Below, in pieces: positions 6,351 through 8,637 of a DNA stretch of 8,637 nt. The notes beneath the pieces were generated by a model that saw only the letters and a program-made list of their open reading frames with translations, was not told the DNA's origin and searched no databases. Every line of letters begins with the position of its first letter. The first letter of the stretch is position 1. Where the stretch lies: assembly GCA_947487845.1 (NCBI GenBank), contig CANKYC010000049.1, positions 1 to 8,637 of the forward strand. Direction: 5' to 3'. Origin of the DNA: Rickettsiales bacterium (GTDB taxonomy: Bacteria > Pseudomonadota > Alphaproteobacteria > Rickettsiales > UBA1997). Position numbers and translations under genes: made by a program.

Positions 6351-7784
6351 ATGACCAATCATAAATTCCACAACTCAATCCTGCGTGCCTACGATATTCG
6401 CGGTCTTTATGACAAAACGCTTTTTGACAAAGATGCATTTTTTGTCGGTAAATCTTTTGCTAGTTTTCTCACCAAAAATAATAAGAAAAAAATTTCAATC
6501 GCCTGTGATGGTCGCGTGAGTTCGCCAGCCTTAAAAGAGCAATTAATCAAAGCACTTGTTGAATCAGGTTTAGAAGTTTTTGACGTTGGAATGGGGCCAA
6601 CGCCGATGCTTTATTTCTCGGTTTTTCATTTGAATTGTGACGCCGGAATTATGGTAACTGGTTCTCATAATCCCAAAGATCATAATGGTTTTAAAATGAT
6701 GTTGCGGGAGCGTCCATTTTTTGGTGACGATATTTTAGGTCTTGCTGATCTTGCCCAAAACGCTGATTTTGTTGATGGCAAAGGCACTTTGGAAAAATGC
6801 GATATAAAAGATGATTACGTTGAAAGAATTTTAGCTGATTGCATTTTGACAAAAAGCGAAAGCCATTTGCTTGATGAAGTTGACTCAATTAAGCCAAAGA
6901 AAAAATTAAAAATTGCTTGGGATGCTGGCAATGGCGCGGCTGGCGAAATTATGACCGAACTTAGCAAAAGAATTGACGCGCAGCATATTTTGCTTTTTGC
7001 CGATATTGACGGCGATTTTCCAAATCATCATCCCGATCCGACAGTTCCAAAAAATTTAGAAGATTTAATCAAAGTTGTTCTCGATGAAGGTTGCGATTTG
7101 GGAATTGCTTTTGACGGCGATGGCGACCGTATTGGCGTGGTTGATAATGAAGGCGAAATTATCTGGGGCGATCAATTAATGGTTTTCTACGCTCGCAAAA
7201 TTTTAAAAACCAAGCAAGGTGCGACAATTATAGCTGACGTTAAAGCCAGCAATGTTTTGTTCGATGAAATCACCAAAGCTGGCGGTAAAGCGATAATGTG
7301 GAAAACTGGACATTCTTTGGTTAAAGCCAAAATGAAAGAAACCAAAGCGGTGCTTGCTGGCGAAATGAGCGGCCACATTTTTTTTGCTGATAAATATTAT
7401 GGTTTTGACGATGCGCTTTACGCCGCAATTCGTATTATCAACATTGTTGAAGAATCAACGCATTCGCTTTCTTATTTAAGAAAATCATTGCCGCAAACTT
7501 TTTCAACGCCAGAAATTCGCATTGAATGTTTGGAAGAAAGAAAATTTCAAATTGTTGATGAATTAAAAAATAATTTGCAAAAAAGCGGCGTTAAATTTGA
7601 AGATACCGACGGCATTCGAGCCAATTCTAAAGAGGGTTGGTGGCTGATTCGTGCTTCAAATACCCAATCAGTTTTAGTGGCAAGATGCGAAGGCAAATCG
7701 CCAGAAGATTTAGAAAAATTAAAAAATGATTTGCGCGAAAAATTAAAATTTTGCCAAGTCGAAATTCCCGAAGAATTGAAATAA
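6351..7784 (+). CDS. Phosphomannomutase/phosphoglucomutase (alpha-D-phosphohexomutase)
   Basis: This enzyme moves phosphate between C6 and C1 of mannose or glucose phosphates, supplying sugar-1-phosphates for nucleotide sugars used in envelope polysaccharides and LPS. All four active-site elements of the superfamily are present in the 477 residues: the phosphoserine loop VTGSHNP (102-108) with Ser105, the Mg-binding loop DGDGDR (255-260), the sugar-binding loop GEMSGH (337-342), and the phosphate-binding loop RASNTQ (434-439). The N-terminal AYDIRG (13-18) and the GEMSGH loop fit the bifunctional PMM/PGM (AlgC/ManB-like) group rather than GlmM. Substrate preference cannot be read from sequence alone, so no gene symbol is given. 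It starts 12 bp after thiG and ends 3 bp before coaE. Confidence 0.95.
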   Translation: MTNHKFHNSILRAYDIRGLYDKTLFDKDAFFVGKSFASFLTKNNKKKISIACDGRVSSPALKEQLIKALVESGLEVFDVGMGPTPMLYFSVFHLNCDAGIMVTGSHNPKDHNGFKMMLRERPFFGDDILGLADLAQNADFVDGKGTLEKCDIKDDYVERILADCILTKSESHLLDEVDSIKPKKKLKIAWDAGNGAAGEIMTELSKRIDAQHILLFADIDGDFPNHHPDPTVPKNLEDLIKVVLDEGCDLGIAFDGDGDRIGVVDNEGEIIWGDQLMVFYARKILKTKQGATIIADVKASNVLFDEITKAGGKAIMWKTGHSLVKAKMKETKAVLAGEMSGHIFFADKYYGFDDALYAAIRIINIVEESTHSLSYLRKSLPQTFSTPEIRIECLEERKFQIVDELKNNLQKSGVKFEDTDGIRANSKEGWWLIRASNTQSVLVARCEGKSPEDLEKLKNDLREKLKFCQVEIPEELK

Positions 7785-7787
7785 AAA

Positions 7788-8405
7788 ATGAAAATAATCG
7801 GCCTCACCGGAGGAATTGCTTCAGGGAAAAACTTTGTTGCAGAAGTTTTTCAAAAAAACGGTGCGGCGATTTTTGACGCTGATAAAGAAGTTCACGAGCT
7901 TTTGGAATCACACGCTGAAGCCATTAAAGAAGTCAAAAAAAATTTCCCTGAAAGTGTTATTGGTGAAAAAATCAGTCGTAAACTTTTAGGACAAATTGTT
8001 TTTTCGGATCCGCAAAAATTAAAAATTCTGGAAAAAATTATTCACGTTAAAGTTCGTGAAGAATATCAGATATTTTTGCAAAAAGCTGTGAAGGAAAAAA
8101 AGAGATTAGTCGTTTTAAATATTCCGCTGTTGCTAGAAACGCAAAGCTATAAATGTGATAAAGTGGTGGCAATTATTGTGTCGGAGGAAGTACAAAAAAA
8201 ACGTTTTTTAAAGCGCGCTAAAAAAACTGATCCCGAAAATTTTCTACATGAAAAAGAAAATTTAATTCACAAATTTGAGAAAATAAAATCTAAACAAATC
8301 GATAATTTAAAAAGAGAAAAACACGCTGATTTTGTGATTAATAATTCTCTGACTAAAGCTTTTACAATTAAACAGGTGAAAAAAATTATTGCTGAAATTT
8401 TGTAG
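7788..8405 (+). CDS. coaE: Dephospho-CoA kinase
   Basis: CoaE phosphorylates the 3'-OH of the ribose of dephospho-CoA, the last step of coenzyme A synthesis. The 205-residue protein has the P-loop GLTGGIASGKN (5-15), FDADKEVHELL (29-39), the CoA-domain stretch around LEKIIHVKVR (81-90), NIPLLLE (111-117), a Lys/Arg-rich lid (about 137-150) and the closing HADFVINNS (179-187). Two departures are worth noting: the P-loop Lys14 is followed by Asn15 instead of the usual Ser or Thr, and the common His-Pro pair reads His-Val (86-87). The reading frame is intact, so I call it a gene, probably active. It is the last gene of the run, 3 bp after the mutase; dnaQ, a frequent neighbour in alphaproteobacteria, is not directly downstream. 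Confidence 0.93.
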   Translation: MKIIGLTGGIASGKNFVAEVFQKNGAAIFDADKEVHELLESHAEAIKEVKKNFPESVIGEKISRKLLGQIVFSDPQKLKILEKIIHVKVREEYQIFLQKAVKEKKRLVVLNIPLLLETQSYKCDKVVAIIVSEEVQKKRFLKRAKKTDPENFLHEKENLIHKFEKIKSKQIDNLKREKHADFVINNSLTKAFTIKQVKKIIAEIL

Positions 8406-8448
8406 AATTTTCGGGTAATTATACCTTGATTCACAAAAAAACTCGATT

Positions 8449-8473
8449 TCACCCTAAGTTTGTCGAATGGTGA
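8449..8473. repeat. Copy of a dispersed TCACCCTGAGCTTGTCGAAGGGTGA-like repeat
   Basis: This 25-bp stretch (TCACCCTAAGTTTG then TCGAATGGTGA) differs at three positions from the CCCTGAGCTTGTCGAAGGG-type repeat that I recall as widespread in bacterial intergenic DNA. Its ends, TCACC and GGTGA, are complementary. The core TAAGTTTGT parallels TGAGCTTGT in the repeat copy between rpsB and tsf, so both may belong to one family. Confidence 0.45.
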
Positions 8474-8505
8474 TTCTAAGATCGAAGCCCTATACCAAAT
8501 TAACT

Positions 8506-8637
8506 ATCTCTTGATAGCGCTAACGAAGTATTTTTGAGGAAAAATTGCGACTGGAAATGTAAGCTGTATCAAGTGATACAGCGTCATTTTCTGAGCAAAT
8601 TTTTACCAAAAAGACAAAGTTATGGCTATCAAGAGAT
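8506..8637. repeat. 132-bp imperfect palindrome with perfect 13-bp ends (MITE-like or long hairpin)
   Basis: The ends are a perfect inverted repeat: ATCTCTTGATAGC at 8506-8518 and GCTATCAAGAGAT at 8625-8637. The centre is also perfect: GCTGTATCA at 8563-8571 and TGATACAGC at 8574-8582. Between ends and centre the two arms align throughout with mismatches and a few small indels (roughly three quarters identical by eye). A smaller stem, ATTTTT/AAAAAT at 8530-8535 and 8540-8545, lies inside the left arm. The right end coincides with the window edge, so the element may extend further. No coding potential is evident. Confidence 0.75.

Noticed and set aside
6050..6358. A 102-codon minus-strand open frame opposite the end of thiG.
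   Set aside because: It is a shadow of the GC-richer thiG codons with no recognisable motif; ThiG on the + strand is complete.
8622..8637. ATG GCT ATC AAG AGA at the window end, a possible start of another gene.
   Set aside because: Only five codons are visible, there is no Shine-Dalgarno sequence, and the bases coincide with the terminal inverted repeat, which explains them without coding.
1..8637. CRISPR array, tRNA or rRNA genes, toxin-antitoxin or phage defence genes.
   Set aside because: I saw no regularly spaced direct repeats, tRNA-like cloverleaf or defence-type protein; the coding space is filled by housekeeping genes.

Overview
The window looks like part of the chromosome of a low-GC alphaproteobacterium, probably a deep-branching or host-associated lineage of the Rickettsiales/Holosporales kind. 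Three things suggest this. The gene order rpsB-tsf-pyrH-frr-uppS-cdsA is typical of Proteobacteria. EF-Ts, ribosomal protein S2 and UMP kinase read like alphaproteobacterial versions (for example the LGEGIEKKE ending of EF-Ts). The DNA is AT-rich, with mobile DNA and dispersed repeats in the gaps. The exact taxon is inferred, not shown.

Layout, all genes on the + strand: (1) positions 1-148 hold the 3' end of an IS481/IS3-type transposase and a candidate insertion-sequence end. (2) 225-491 encodes a small two-helix membrane protein. (3) 492-669 is the rpsB leader, with two perfect hairpins just before the start codon. (4) 670-2696 carries rpsB and tsf (translation), separated by a 164-bp gap that holds an inverted pair of a dispersed repeat. 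(5) A 17-bp hairpin lies between tsf and pyrH. (6) 2776-8405 is a tightly packed run: pyrH (UMP kinase), frr (ribosome recycling), uppS (undecaprenyl-PP synthase), cdsA (CDP-diacylglycerol synthase), thiG (thiazole synthase), a phosphohexomutase and coaE (dephospho-CoA kinase). Gaps in this run are 12 bp or less, and frr/uppS and uppS/cdsA overlap, so it is probably one operon. (7) 8406-8637 is non-coding and holds a repeat-like segment and a 132-bp imperfect palindrome running to the window edge.

Functionally, the run links translation (S2, EF-Ts, RRF) to nucleotide supply (UMP kinase), the lipid carrier for cell-wall synthesis (UppS), phospholipid synthesis (CdsA), sugar phosphates for envelope polysaccharide (the mutase) and cofactors (ThiG, CoaE). 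After cdsA, where many alphaproteobacteria have dxr, rseP and bamA, this genome has thiG, the mutase and coaE.

I see no new multi-gene system. The coding content is ordinary housekeeping. The items worth a second look are non-coding: the terminal palindrome, the repeat pair between rpsB and tsf, and the hairpins before rpsB and pyrH. Two gene-level oddities are an isolated thiG and an Asn in place of Ser/Thr in the CoaE P-loop.
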